Both the position numbers and the translations under genes were made by a program. The notes below the pieces were generated by a model, which was given only the letters and a program-made list of their open reading frames with translations, ran no database searches and had not been told where the DNA came from. Of a stretch of 64,000 bases of DNA, positions 35,062 through 49,119 are shown in pieces. Location: the NCBI GenBank assembly GCA_963930775.1, contig OZ005689.1:35604694-35668693 (forward strand), read 5' to 3'. This DNA is from Cliona cf. orientalis. Lineage: Eukaryota > Porifera > Demospongiae > Clionaida > Clionaidae. How positions within the stretch are numbered: position 1 is the stretch's first letter; the number at the start of each line of letters is the position of its first letter.

Positions 35062-35555
35062 TACGAAATCCCAATACTGGACCAGTGCATTTCAGCCCGA
35101 CAAGCAAATCCGTTCCGTGTCCAGCAAATGAGCCATGACTTGTTCATGGATTTCTCTGAATTGGAGAAACAACATACCAGACGCAAAACGGACTCGTCCA
35201 AGAACCCGGTATTGATTTCCAAGGTTACTTGGATGAATTTTGGCCAAGCAGAGGTGACTAAACGTGGAAAGACAGTCATAGAGAAGCATTCTAACGAACT
35301 GTGGTTGAAGTATTCGTATGACACATCAGAGGAATGGTCACGAGTTAGCCTCCTCAAGGGGAGGAAGAAACACTACCAGCTGTGGACCTTTTCTTGCCTG
35401 AAAAGTATCCTGATGGCCATGCAATCAAAAGAAAAAAGATTGAAGATCTTGTGAAAATGGTTCCTTATATTCCTATGGAACATAGGCATTTCTATGATGC
35501 TTTACAAGAGCATATTACAGCTGAAAATGTCTCTGATGACGAGTATGGACAGTAA
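35062..35555 (+). pseudogene. 3' part of the outer element's transposase-like gene
   Basis: It reads QANPFRVQQMSHDLFMDFSE, then SKVTWMNFGQAE, KYSYDTSEEWSRVSL and, after a frame change near 35370, PYIPMEHRHFYDALQEHI, ending TAA at 35553-35555. This is the C-terminal portion expected after the 22999-24411 fragment for that protein family. The strand, order and lack of overlap show one gene split by the CMC insertion. Confidence 0.7.
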
Positions 35556-35989
35556 CTTTTTCTCATCCAGCTATTACAAAATCTAAAACGGAGGATCTTT
35601 GTTGTCGTTGCCTTTACTTTATGCATTACGATTATTCAGTTTCATTTTGTCCCCCCCCTTGTTGTAGACTACATTTTGTGTAACATATTGTTGTTAATGA
35701 CAATGAATAATCAATTACAAGTCATTAAAAAATAATATAAGGGGAGAAAATGGGATTTTCTGGCAGAAGAGAGGAAATGATACTTGAAAAAGCCCCTTTT
35801 TCATCTAAGTGAGTATTATGCCATTTATCCCTCAAGTACAGGATATTTCCTAATGAGATTATGCATTTATAACTAACATATAGCTACGACGTTGAATATA
35901 ATCCCAACATAGATTATTTGAACCTTGTATGGTACAATATATATATATAAACTTTAAGCTCATTTTTCTCAGAAGTAGCTTTCTGGTGC

Positions 35990-36388
35990 TTGTCCCCTTT
36001 TGCAACTCAGCCCTTCAATTGATAGAATAGTGTTAAAAATGCCAATAATGGCAGAAATTATTGAACTAAATTTTGCCAATTTTGGCTGCAGTGTGCACCT
36101 CTGAAGTTGCCAAAAATGGCAATATCAGTATGTCCAACAATATGGTACCAAATAGCTAGTGTTAAAAATTGCCAATAATGGCAAAAACTGTTGAACTAAA
36201 CGTTGCCAATTTTGACACTCATTGGTACAGAGCCTGCATTGTACACCCTTGAAGTTGCCAAAAATGGCAAAATTGGAATGTCAAGGATTGCCAAATATGG
36301 TAACAACTGACATAGAATGGTGTTAAATATTGCCAAAAATGGCAAAAAACTTTGAGCTAAAAATTGCCAACTTTGGCATATGAACATA
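35990..36388. repeat. Right subterminal repeats of the outer element
   Basis: At least eight TTGCCAAAAATGGCAA-like palindromes alternate with GAACTAAA and GTGTTAAAAATTGCC motifs and end with TTTGGCATATGAACATA. They mirror the block at 22630-22800 and the left end. Confidence 0.75.
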
Positions 36389-36389
36389 G

Positions 36390-38058
36390 GGGTCATTCCA
36401 TGTCAAATCAACACGCAAAATGGACGCCCGTCACAGATTTTGCCAAAACTTGGTGAGCACATACTTTACCCTAAGTGATGAATTGGTGCGGAATTTTAGC
36501 CCCTGAACTTGTATGGTTTCTGAGTTACAAGCATTTTAATTTGGCAGGATTTTGCTTGTACGAACTAACTTTGATTGACTGTAACTCGGATATGCTTCAG
36601 TTTTGAGAAGTGGGACAGCAATTTTCTGAAAATGTGATTTTCAGCGATATGCTTAATTAGATTAAAATAATTAATCTACTTAATTAAGATCAGTGAAAAT
36701 ATCGATTTAATTAAATTTGTGATTTCGAGAAAAAGGATTTTTAGATATTTTTCATTTTTGGTCGACAACTTCCTTCACTATCTGGCTTTATGTGGTACGA
36801 GTTTTATTTTGGGACGGCAGTGGGATCAGGAGATATTGAAGTAGTTGTTACAGCCACCCTGGTAAGGTTGTACATGAATGAAATGTGTGTCAGGTTCAAT
36901 TGAATGTCTACACTTCAATTAAAGAAAGATCTAGACTTCATTCATTATATTATTATTTGTGTAGTGCTTTGCTGTCCATCTCCTAGCAACAGACTGTATT
37001 GTGACCACCAAGGTCACTATCTTGCCATATAAAATAGTGTACTTGGACAGCAAAATAGTTCCAGCCACCATGCATGGCTGTAACTATTATTTGCAGGTTG
37101 GTTGTCTACTGTGCTTTGCAGGTCAGCTGTCCAGGAGGAATAGGCAACAGGCAGCTGGAGATGTCACTGTGTAAACTGTTAGCCTCTAGACAGCCTAACC
37201 TAATTAAACACATGAGATCCACTGCCTATTTCCCTTATCCACTGGACAACTGACCTGAAAAGCACAGTAGTAACTTATTACTAACCAACCACAAGTGTCA
37301 AAAAGTAGATTTGCAGTTGTTGATCTGTTGTAATGGCTCAGCCAGAGTGGAAGAGTACTTGCTGCAACCCCTTCAATGTACGTGGTCACACGTCCAAGCA
37401 GAAGAATCTTAGACCTGTTTCCAAGTGGATGTGTGAAAAGGCCCCTCATATTTCAATCGGTGCACGTATTTGTGACTCTTGTAGGAAGAAGCTAAGCAGA
37501 GCCTTCATACCCGGATGTTCATGTGGAGTCTGCAGACACCAACTCTGACAGTGATGCAGAAGATTCCTCACTGCAGCAACCATCATCACTTGAAGATTCT
37601 TCTATACAGCCATCTTTCTTTGAAGACTCCCAGCCATCATCAGCTTCACTGGCATTGGCAAATCAGTGCTTGAAAGAGAGTGGTAAGACACCAATTACGA
37701 AGAGAAAGCTAAGAACGAGAAAGTATGCCAAAAAGAAGCTGGATGAGGTTACTTCTATGATGGAGAAACTTGTTATTGGGGAAGATTCAAAATCAGTGAA
37801 AGAAGCATCCGAGTACAAATACTGACGATATTACCGCAGAGTTCGTCAATTAGAAAAATTGAAACAGAGTTTGGTGTGTCGAATTTCATGGCCCGGACTG
37901 CCAAGAAGCTAGTCAGAGAGAAAGGCATCCTCTCTACTCCTAACCCCAAGCTAAGCCATTCTATTAGGTAGATCTTGTTATCAGTTTCTATGAAAGCGAT
38001 GAATCCAGCCGCCTGATGCCAGGAATGAAGGATTTCGTTTCCGTTAAACAACCAGATG
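36390..38058 (+). mobile_element. GGGTCATTCC transposon, copy 2, 5' part
   Basis: It is nearly identical to 17379-19030, with the same end, long inverted repeat and N-terminal coding segment (MAQPEWKSTCCNPF at 37333). It abuts the outer nested element with one base between. The match stops after ACCAGATG at 38058, where copy 1 continues GGAAAAGGGTG. The missing 3' part lies inverted at 39764-41867. Confidence 0.75.
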
Positions 38059-38106
38059 GTGTGTGGAAGTTTATCTATTTTAATCGTACATTATCTGTAC
38101 TAAATT

Positions 38107-38774
38107 GTGACCGGATTTGGGAAAACCCTCCGTAACGAATTTTTTTCTGAAAATCAAGTTTGATGTATGGTTGATAATCTCTACCATAAAGCTAACCCGC
38201 GTTCAAGTTTTAGGCCGATCGCGCGCTTCGTTGTGGAGATACAGCACTTTGTTTGCGATCGCGCCACACCCCCAATAATCGAGAAATTACAGTCTTAAGG
38301 CGTTGCTATGCACGCGTATGGCGTATCCGCATACTACGCGTGACCCGGAAATCAATTAAATGGACCTGGGCGGAGCCGTTCGAAATGAACGTAAAGATCG
38401 AGCAAGAGTTGAATTTCGTTGTTGACAACGACAGTCGATTGTTCTTAGATGCCCAAGAAGCTAAAAAGGTGAGCGAACGTACAGTAGATCGATGAATCTA
38501 GCTGTATCTAGGTAGAGAATTCTAATTACCGCCCATAGCAACGGGCTCCGTGTACGGTGGCTATGCCGACTAGGTGGGTCAAAATGAAGGCTTATTTCGC
38601 CTTCGTATAGCACGACTAGCCTCCGTAGAAGACGGCAACAGTTAGAAGAAGGGTTGTTCCACATGTATATGACAAAATCTGGACTTTGACAAATTTCTAC
38701 CTGAGCTACTAAAAACGCGCATTGCGCGACTTGCGCGCGGATCCCTTACGGAGGGTTTTCCCAAATCCGGTCAC
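38107..38774. mobile_element. GTGACCGG MITE, complete copy
   Basis: Inverted ends GTGACCGGATTTGGGAAAAC (about 28 bp, to CCCTCCGTA) flanked by AATT (38103-38106, 38775-38778), a 4-bp duplication. Inside are CGCGCAATGCGCG-type palindromes and a conserved TTGCGATCGCGCCACAC motif. Related copies are at 21719, 46231-49059, 51963-52603 and 52803-52899, and there is a remnant at about 45190-45237. Confidence 0.8.
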
Positions 38775-38778
38775 AATT

Positions 38779-39763
38779 ATTCCTACACTTGGTGGTTTAG
38801 GCTCCAATTGTGATTTCCTCGTCGGACTCAGAGGATTTGGAGAGTCCCCGCATGCCCCGGCTTGCTAAAAAGTATGACATTCTGTAATACATGATGTGGC
38901 ACTGTCTTATGATAAACTTGTCATTATAGAGTGATTATTTTGGATAAGGATGTGGATGGAGAAAGTTGTGGCTCAAGGTGGGTTTTTCTAATTGCATGCT
39001 AATGCCTGTATTATCATTCTGTTTTGTTTTTCAGCAGCACAAGTGAAGATGATGAAAATGATGTACTAGCAATGAAAGTGAAAAAGATCATGAGCTCGCC
39101 AATCAAGTATGGCTAAATAAATGTTAGAGGAGGTTGGAACCAAGCAAATTGAGATTGTAGTGAATTGTGACCCTCCACAAGGAAACCAAGCATAATGCGC
39201 GGAAAAATTTTTTAGTTAAGACCACCATTACCATTACCAACTACAACCTTTGAACTATTGCTCCAGCAAATTTGAAGTCTCTAGCCCGTGTAGTCATGGA
39301 GATACGAGCAAAAATATGCCCGGATCACCCGTACTAAAGTAAAGTATTGCAAAAAATTGCAATGAACATTGCTACATATGTTGCACGCGGAAGTCCGTAT
39401 ATTCACCGTTTATGGTAATACATGGCCCCGCCCACTAAGTCAAAGAGCCAGAAGGCTGCTAAAACGTAAAGAGAGCAGCAGCCGGCGTTTCGATGGAAAA
39501 GAAAAAGATAAGCGTGTCTATAGATCGTTAGTATACAAAATCGAAGAAAGAAGTGACTGGAGAGTTTTTTTCTGTGCAGCACCCGTGCTTGCCTAGCTGC
39601 AACTATGGCAACGGCTCCATATCATGGATGATCAATGTTAGCTACACGGCCGACTTCTTCGAGCCATAACTCGGTAAGTATAGCATTCTAGAAGCTATGA
39701 AGATTTTTGTGTAGAGGAATGATTCCTCTATCAATCTATACCAAATAGTGAAAAATGATAATT
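38779..39763. other. Unassigned DNA between the two pieces of copy 2
   Basis: It contains two short exon-like stretches with Ser/Asp-rich coding flavour (about 38810-38875 and 39035-39115, the second after a TTTTTCAG acceptor) that I cannot assign. The rest, including a GTGACCC/CCCGGATCAC block near 39168-39330, has no recognisable gene. Confidence 0.35.
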
Positions 39764-41867
39764 GGGTCATTCCATGTCAAATCAACACGCAAAATGGACA
39801 CCCGTCACAGATTTTGCCGAAACTTGGTGAGCACATATCTTACCCTAAGTGATGAGTTGGTGTGGAATTTTAGCCCCTAAACTTGTATAGTTTCTGAGTT
39901 GCAAGCATTTAAAATTTTCAAATTTGGCAGGATTTTGCTTCTACGCACTAACTTTGATTGACTGTAACTCGGATATGCTTCAGTTTTGAGAAGTGGGACA
40001 GCAATTTTCTGAAAGTACGTGAAATGTGCTTTTCAGCGATATGCTTAATTAGATTAAAATAATTAATCTACTTAATTAAGATCAGTGATAATATCCATTT
40101 AATTAAATTTGTGGTTTCGAGAAAGGATTTTTAGACATTTTCGGTCGACAACTTCCTTCACTATCTGGCATTACGTGGTATGAGTTTTGTTTTGGGACGG
40201 CAGTGGGATCAGGAGATATTGAAGTAGTTGTTATGCAAGGTAAGGTAAGTACACTGAAGCACATTGACACGGACATAATAGAGAATACATTGACAAAACA
40301 AAACGTGCAATAGAGACAATAAGTTAAAGTGTTCTAATTTCAAATTTGTCCACTGCAGTTTCAATCTCTTTCTGAATGAGGGTATAAACACGTCCTGTTC
40401 GATTACGGGGGCAAACTTTAATTAGTATCTCAGTAAGAGGCAAAGTGACAATCACTGGTACATCAGGGTATTTATAATAATGAACGAGAAGGACCAGGTG
40501 GGTGAAGCAAAGTCAAGGATACCTGTACTTCCTCAGTGTGTGTCTCTAGAACACATCCTAACCACCACTCACTATTGTATGAACATGTAACAAATCCGGA
40601 AACTTCCTCCAGTTCCAGATCACCTGGTAGCTTGGTAACACGATCTTCTCTTGTGATGATGGAAGAGGAATATATTCTGGTCCTTAATGTGTCTTTGGAA
40701 ATTGGAACGAAAGAATGCAGTTTGCGCGTACCAGGAATTGTTTTTGTTTGTTCAAACCTAATTTGTAAGAAAATCTTCTGCCTCTCATACTCTTCAGTGC
40801 TACAGTAACAGAAATGAACTCCTGGAACATTTTCCATGGCCCACTGATAGAGTTGAAACGGAGTCATAATCTGATGTTCATAAGGATGCTGTAAGCTTGC
40901 TCGGGCAGCTAGTCGCTTCACTGTCCCACCAAGCCCATCGCATGCACTCGTCCCATGAGAGGTAGCTGAGAAGTGCCACTCCGCTTCAATTCCATAGTCA
41001 GCTTGGTGGTTACACAGGTTGAGGAAGTTCTTGCGATTCTTGTACTGCGAAGCAGCACCATCAGAGAAGTAGATTATCTTTGTGATAGTGGAACACTGTT
41101 TCTTCAAGAAGGCAATCAGATTCTTTTGGAAGAGATAAACCGCAATTGTATCGTGATGTAAACATTCTGATATCACAACAAAATTGAGGTGATTTGTGCT
41201 GCTCGAATCGGTGTAGTAGATCACAAAAGGGTGTACTGTGGCTTGAGCATTATTCCAGTGATATCCTTGAGCTGCATCTTGAAGAACAAATGCATAGTTC
41301 TCAGAGAAATCTGCTGAAACCACAAACACCCCTGGTGGTGGAGAAGTCTTCGTTTCACTGTAGAACTGACTTTGCTGCTTGGCAATGAAGGAGTGTGTCA
41401 GTAGAGCCTCCAGCCTACTGCCGAAAGATTCAACAAATTCATCGGCAGGCTGAGAAACAGTTTCAAGAGTTGATCTGTCAACGCTTGTCCACTGTTTGTA
41501 AACAACGCAGTCAATCAAGTTGTCATCTAGAAGACTCATAAGACGCGATTTCAAATTATCAACTCCAGGGCAAGAAGAGCAAGAACCAAGATGACAGCCT
41601 GGAGTGGCAGGATTGCATGTCAGCCAGGCTAAGCACTCTTGAGAAGTGGTGAATGGTGAAGGTAGCTTCAAAGCGTGCAGCATTAACTTGACGTTTTGGT
41701 GGATGGTACAAACACACACAGAGTGGGTACCACTTGAACCAGCTAAGATGCAGTGCTTTGGTCGGAGCTCAGCAAATTTGGAGAAACCAATACTTGCAGT
41801 AGGATGTTTCTCTTTGAAGTTTAGGTAAAGCTTTCGCAAATTGCTCAAAATAAGCCATTTCTGAATG
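39764..41867 (-). mobile_element. GGGTCATTCC transposon, copy 2, 3' part, inverted
   Basis: The reverse complement of this stretch matches copy 1 from GGGAAAAGGGTGCAC (about 19029) to its right end. The GGGTCATTCC terminus lies at 39764. Relative to the 5' part at 36390-38058 it is inverted and separated by 1.7 kb. Confidence 0.75.
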
Positions 41868-41989
41868 TGCACCCTTTTCCCTCTTCCATCGTTTGCTCTC
41901 GATCTCCAACATGCAACGTGGCACATCAATGAATGCGCATGCGCAAATGCAGTCTTTGACGACCACTTCCTGATTTCAGCCCTTTCCAT
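40472..41989 (-). CDS. C-terminal two-thirds of the GGGTCATTCC transposase-like protein, open frame
   Basis: The frame is open from 41989 to the stop at 40472. Transposon-derived sequence starts at GKRVHIQKW (about 41867). It contains the Cys-rich segment, SADFSENY, YFSDGAASQYKN, GGTVKRLAARASLQ, and a C-terminal stretch ending HPPGPSRSLL. Unlike copy 1 it has no internal stop in this part. The first about 40 residues come from unrelated flanking DNA. It lacks the N-terminal DNA-binding region, so it is not a functional transposase on its own. Confidence 0.7.
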   Translation of the reverse strand: MERAEIRKWSSKTAFAHAHSLMCHVACWRSRANDGRGKRVHIQKWLILSNLRKLYLNFKEKHPTASIGFSKFAELRPKHCILAGSSGTHSVCVCTIHQNVKLMLHALKLPSPFTTSQECLAWLTCNPATPGCHLGSCSSCPGVDNLKSRLMSLLDDNLIDCVVYKQWTSVDRSTLETVSQPADEFVESFGSRLEALLTHSFIAKQQSQFYSETKTSPPPGVFVVSADFSENYAFVLQDAAQGYHWNNAQATVHPFVIYYTDSSSTNHLNFVVISECLHHDTIAVYLFQKNLIAFLKKQCSTITKIIYFSDGAASQYKNRKNFLNLCNHQADYGIEAEWHFSATSHGTSACDGLGGTVKRLAARASLQHPYEHQIMTPFQLYQWAMENVPGVHFCYCSTEEYERQKIFLQIRFEQTKTIPGTRKLHSFVPISKDTLRTRIYSSSIITREDRVTKLPGDLELEEVSGFVTCSYNSEWWLGCVLETHTEEVQVSLTLLHPPGPSRSLL

Positions 41990-42039
41990 TCCAGTTTTCC
42001 GTTCCAGCTTTCAGTTTCCTCCGTTTCCACTTGCCCACG

Positions 42040-43957
42040 CAGCCCTACCTTTTGACCTACGTTCGGCCCCCAAAAGTGTTCACAGCACTGGCGGATGGTC
42101 TGTGGATCATGTGTAATCACGGGGTGGATGCAGCAATTCACTATTTGGACGACTATTTAATGGTCAGAGATCCACATTCATGGGAGTGTGCTCAAGCTTT
42201 GCAGCACACATTAGCCCTATGTGAGCAGCTAGGAGTTCCAGTTTCGAAAGCGAAAGTGCAAGGGGCCGTTCACGGTTCTCGCTTTTCTTGGCATCCTGTT
42301 GGACACAATCAAATCGGAGCTGCGACTTCCAGAAGAAAAGCTGACACGACTGAACCAGATGATTAGGGAGTGGAGTCAAAGAAAATCATGCACAAAGCGA
42401 CAGCTGCTATCACTAATAGGCCACTTGCAGCATGCATGTAAAGTTGTGCGTCCAGGCCGAACCCTCTTGCGGCGCACGATTGAACTTGCAAGTGTGGCAA
42501 AGGAGCTGCACAGGCTCACAGCCTCCTTTTGGTCAGACTTGCAGTGGTGGGCGACATTTCTGTTAAGATGGAACGGTGTAGGTAGGCATGATGGCAGCCA
42601 ACGTACAGTCTCGGCCAAGAGCAGTCTCGGCCAGGAGCAGTGGTTACATCGGATGCATCAGGGAATTGGGCGCTTGGTGAGTGGTTCCAGTTACAGTGGC
42701 CTCAGAGTTGGGCTACAGTACATATTACAGTCAAGGAACTTCTTCCCATTGTTGTAGCGTGTGCAGTCTGGGGAAAGCAGTGGAGGGGTAAGACAATTAA
42801 GTGCATCTGTGATAATGCAGCAGTAGTGGCCATACTAACATCTGGAAAGAGTACAGACAGGCGGGCAATGCACCTCGTTCGATGTCTATTTTTCTTCTCA
42901 GCTCACTTTAACATCTTCCTAGTAGCCCAACACCTCCCAGGCAGGGAGAATGTGGCTGCAGACGCATTATCCAGGGATAATCTCCCTCTGTTCTATCATC
43001 AGGTCCACTCAGCCTCACATCACCCAACCCCAATTCCAGAAGAGCTAGTATGGGCGTTAATTCTTCACCAACCAGACTGGACATCCCAGATGTGGAGGCA
43101 ATGGTTCTCTTCTATTTTGCAAGAGGTTTAGCGCCATCAACAAGACGTACCTACAAAGCTGCTCAAGACCGATACCTCAAGTTTTGCAGGGATGGAAGGT
43201 TTAAACCTATTCCTGCTACTCAATCTGTATTGTGTGCTTTTGTGTCATTCTTAGCCTACAAAGATAACTGAAACATAGTACATTGAAGGTACATCTTTCT
43301 GCTGTGTGCCACCTGCAAATTGCACGGGGTTTACCAGATCTCTTTGCTGGGGTGGCCTTCCCACAATTGGATCAAGTTATGAAGGGAATAAAACGGCATG
43401 AAACAGAGAGGGGCATGGGCAAGAGGCAACGCCTTCCAATTTCCCCTGCCATACTGAACAGGCTTTGGGGGGGTTGGTCAGAGCACAAGGAGGACTACAA
43501 TACAAAAATGATATGGGCAGCGTCCCATCGGACGAGTTTGACGAGGCTGTACACGTAGGAGTAAAAGATATAGCAGTGGACAATGCCAGGCACCCTTCCA
43601 TTATGCAAAGTAGAATTAAACAATCAAAAACAGTCCTTTTCCGCCAAGGAATCAGCCTATATGTGAGCAAGACAGGCTCACACATCTGCCCAGTGGCGTC
43701 CATGATGAACTACCTCCAGGTGCGAGGAATGAGCCCCTCTGGACCTCTTTTTCAGTTCTCAGATGGACGGGTTCTCACTCGTAAGAGATTTGTGGATTTT
43801 GTTCGGGCTGGCCTGAAGGCAGACATTGACGATAGGAATTATTCAGGACATAGCTTCAGGATTGGGGCAGCGACTACTGCAGCAAAGAAGGGAATAGAAG
43901 ATGCAATTATTAAAACACTGGGAAGGTGGAAAAGTCTGGCGTACCTTGAGTACATTA
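42040..43957 (+). mobile_element. DIRS-type retroelement fossil: RT, RNase H and tyrosine-recombinase remains
   Basis: The fragment begins in the reverse transcriptase just before its Tyr-Leu-Asp-Asp motif, continues with RNase H (about 42630-42980) and ends in a tyrosine recombinase (about 43080-43957) with the Gly-His-Ser-Phe-Arg motif near 43846. RT, RNase H and tyrosine recombinase together define the DIRS order. The 5' part is missing and the 3' end is cut by a MITE. Broken, with several interruptions. Confidence 0.75.
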
Positions 43958-43958
43958 A

Positions 43959-44576
43959 CCAATTATACGCGAGATGCGCCTTAAGGCGCATGCGTGTGCA
44001 TGTCCTTAAGCGCGAGAGACGCCTTAAGGCGCAAGCGCCATTACTGCTGTGCTATAGCCGCGCCCATCATACCATAGTAGATTAGTTTGGGCTTAGCATC
44101 CTGTCTGAGGTTAGTACAGGAAATACCTTACTCCAGTGTGGCTTCGCGGTCACTTGTTGATCTTCAGAAAGGAAGTACTAACGAAGTTACTTATCAAGAT
44201 CGAGATGGCCACCATCCATCCACCTAAGCGTTGAAGTAGCCTTGTTTTCTGCCACAGTACGTGCAGTACAGACATCGCTAAGCATACAGTTAGACTAGGT
44301 CTATGTCTACCTTACTGTGTAGACAAAGTGAGATGAAGAGTTCTACTAACCAACGATGGACTTGAGACGGCGACGGTTTGGAGGTAAGTAAGCTTTTAAG
44401 CTTTTACGTTCAGAAATAGCGTACTATATGTACATACGAAGCTAAAGTAACTAACTACGAAGGTTGTACAATGACTCCTTCGTGTGAATAAGGCGTCCAT
44501 AGCTATGACAACCGTTCTAGGACGCTAATTTAGCAGTTACGGGTAATGACGTCATCCACATTCCGCGTATAGTCGG
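43959..44576. mobile_element. MITE related to the one at 13632-14257, ending the DIRS fragment
   Basis: Left end TTAACCAATTATACGCG and right end CGCGTATAGTCGGTTAT are imperfect inverted repeats. Internal GCGCCTTAAGGCGC palindromes and a GAGGTAAGTAAGCTTTTAAG segment parallel the interior of the MITE at 13632-14257 (GAGGTAAGAAGGCTTCTAAG). The left flank is TTAA, the right TTAT, so one side has decayed. Confidence 0.6.
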
Positions 44577-45339
44577 TTATAGTGACGCGGAGTCAGCTGG
44601 CTGGAATATCGAATCGTCTTGTTGACTGAACTCTTTCAATGATTGTGTCATACAAGTGTTTGTGAATTATTCAATAATAAGTGATCCTTAATTTTGATAA
44701 TGTCAAGTTCGTACGTGTGGGGTCGGGGGAAGGAAGATGGCACCTTAACCCTCATGGGCCAGGTAGAGGCTCCACCTACAAGCTCCTCCCACTCGAACAA
44801 ACAAATGATATCAGTGGAAGAGCATTTGGGGAGCCCCTTACCCGCCTGCACTTTTGCCAAACCACACACCCTTAGGGTGTGGAATTAATGAAAGAGTTCC
44901 AGGTTGGATCGAGAGGTGTCAGGGGCCAGTGGGTGGACGCATGCAGGGGATGTGTAAAGGTGTGTGTGTGTGTGTTCTGAGGTTCGGGGAGATGTTAATG
45001 TACGTACATAATTGGTTTGTCCGTCTTGGTCAGCATAAAAATCACCAGATTTTGAATCTGAGCAACCAGTAATTACACGCGTATGTATACTGCACACTGC
45101 AGTGTGCAGATACTGCATGTATATGAGCTCTAATTGCTATACTAGCTCTATGGCATAGAGCTTATCAACCATACATACATCAAATTCGATTTTCAGAAAA
45201 AATATTTGTTGCAGAGGATTTCCCCAAATCTGGTCACATATATAATAATATGGGTGGACTGTCATAATTTATCCACAAAATTAAAATTGCCTAATACTGT
45301 ACAGTACATGTACATACCTGTTCATCCAGGTAGGGATAT
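44577..45339. other. Unassigned DNA with a GTGACC-type MITE remnant
   Basis: No gene is recognised. The stretch at about 45187-45237 (GATTTTCAGAAAAAATATTTG, then CCCCAAATCTGGTCACATAT) is the right end of a GTGACCGG-family MITE. Short frames between 44681 and 44888 have no known domain. Confidence 0.4.
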
Positions 45340-45860
45340 GCACTAGATAATGCATTTCAAGTTGGGAGTTAGAAATCTTTCTGGGTATAGAATCTTATTA
45401 AACTCTTCAAGAAAATCCTCGATCAGTATGCCAACATAATCTATCTGTTCCGTATTAGTTACTGGAGCAAAGACTTCATCCATGATATCTAGGTGTGTAA
45501 GATAATTCTCCCAGTACCATCTGGAATAGCATCACCAACAATAATGGGGAGAAATCATCCTAGGCACCACATCTGGCTTGCTGCATGAAAATAAATCACC
45601 TTACTGTTATCAAAATCTGTGTATGGGTGATTAGTTGATTCTCACCAGTCTCCTCTAGATATCCACTGACAGAAATGTGATGCAAACTAAGTGGGGGTGG
45701 CTTGTTGGTGATCTCTGATCCATAGAAAAAGGAATCAAGCCGGTCATTAAGCAGTTTCAAGGAAAATAGGCCATCTACTGAAATGCACTGTATCAAAAAT
45801 TGTCTAACAAGAAGCTCCAATGTACCTGTACACAATATAGCTCCATGGATGTGTATAGAG
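45340..45860 (-). pseudogene. C-terminal part of a second CMC TNP2-like transposase
   Basis: The minus strand reads LLVRQFLIQCISVDGLFSL, DRLDSFFYGSEITNKPPPL, then QMWCLG and FLPIIVGDAIPD, and after a frame change ENYLTHLDIMDEVFAPV and YPERFLTPNLKC. This is the C-terminal region of vertebrate- and invertebrate-type CMC transposases. The N-terminal and central parts lie at 49120-50250 on the same strand, separated by a MITE. Positions 45861-46230 between this and the MITE hold no further recognisable coding sequence. It is distinct from the CMC copy at 27232-34691. Confidence 0.6.
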
Positions 45861-46338
45861 TATACATAAATTAGGTCTGTAGGTAGTGTATTATGGGTAC
45901 ACTAATAGTAGCTAAATACACTCACCTTCCAGAATGTTGTGCATTCTATCAGGTACCAAACCAGTGACCACATGAGTGATTGAGGTCATTCAAGATGTGG
46001 TTGCAATGTGGTCATTTAATGGACCACCTAAGCTGTCACAATGAGCATTGTGAATCTCCGTTCTAAGCTGTAAATTTCTCTGTAAAGTGAGGAGTAGCTA
46101 GCATCATCTTTGGTACAATACTTATATACACATTAGGGTTCCAAGGGGAGGGGGATGGGAGTTTCGTTTAAGCACCCAGCTTCTACCCCTCCCTACCCTT
46201 CCCCCCTCCCACCCACCAAAAAGGAGAATTGTGACTGGATTTGGGAAAACCCTCCGTATGGGATCCGCGCGCGATTCGCGCAATGCGCGTTTTTAGTAGC
46301 TCAGGTCGAAATTTGTCAAAGTCCAGATTTTGTCATAT

Positions 46339-48496
<2,158 letters not shown>

Positions 48497-49119
48497 ATAT
48501 ACATGTCAAACAACCCTTCTTCTAACTGTTGCCGTCGTCTATGGAGGCTAGTCGTGCTATACGAAGGCGAAATAAACCTTCATTTTCACCAACCTAGTCT
48601 GCACAGCTGCCATACACGGAGCCCGTTGCTATGGGCGGTAATTAGAATTCTCTACCTAGATACAGCTAGATTCATCGATCTACTGTACGTTCGCTCACCT
48701 TTTTAGCTTCTTGGGCATCTAAGAACAATCGGCTATCGTTGTCAACAACAAAATTCAACTCTTGCTCGATCTTTACGTTCATTTCGAACGGCTCCGCCCA
48801 GGTCCATTTAATTGATTTCCGGGTCACGCGTAGTATGCGGAAACGCCATACGCGTGCATAGCAACGCCTTTAGACCGTAATTTCTCGATTATTGGGGGTG
48901 TGGCGCGATCGCAAACAAAGCGCTGTATCTCCACAACCAAGCACATGATCGGCCTAAGACTTGAACGCGGGTTAGCTCTATGGTAGAGCTTATCAACCAT
49001 GCATCAAACTCAATTTTCTGACAAAATCCCATACGGAGGGTTTTCCTAAATCCGGTCACAATTATTAATAGAAGGAAGATAAAGATGGAGAGGGTGAATA
49101 TATTATACGATAGTATTCC

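Larger units (their letters stand above)
21800..36388 (+). mobile_element. Outer element of a three-deep nest (TATGTTCATATGC ends)
   Basis: Left end TATGTTCATATGC (21800) and right end GCATATGAACATA (36388) are inverted repeats followed inward on both sides by tandem and palindromic copies of TTGCCAAAAATGGCAA-like motifs. Its transposase-like gene starts at 22999 and its 3' end is at 35555. The two parts are separated by about 10.6 kb that contains a CMC element, which in turn contains a P-type element. Without the insertions it would be about 4 kb. Its outer target duplication is not visible, because the left flank is a MITE and the right flank is another transposon. Confidence 0.7.

Noticed and set aside
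22999-35555. Reading the region as a single giant multi-gene element of 14.6 kb
   Set aside because: The outer gene's two halves are parts of one known protein family and the intervening DNA has its own transposase, so nested insertion explains it better.
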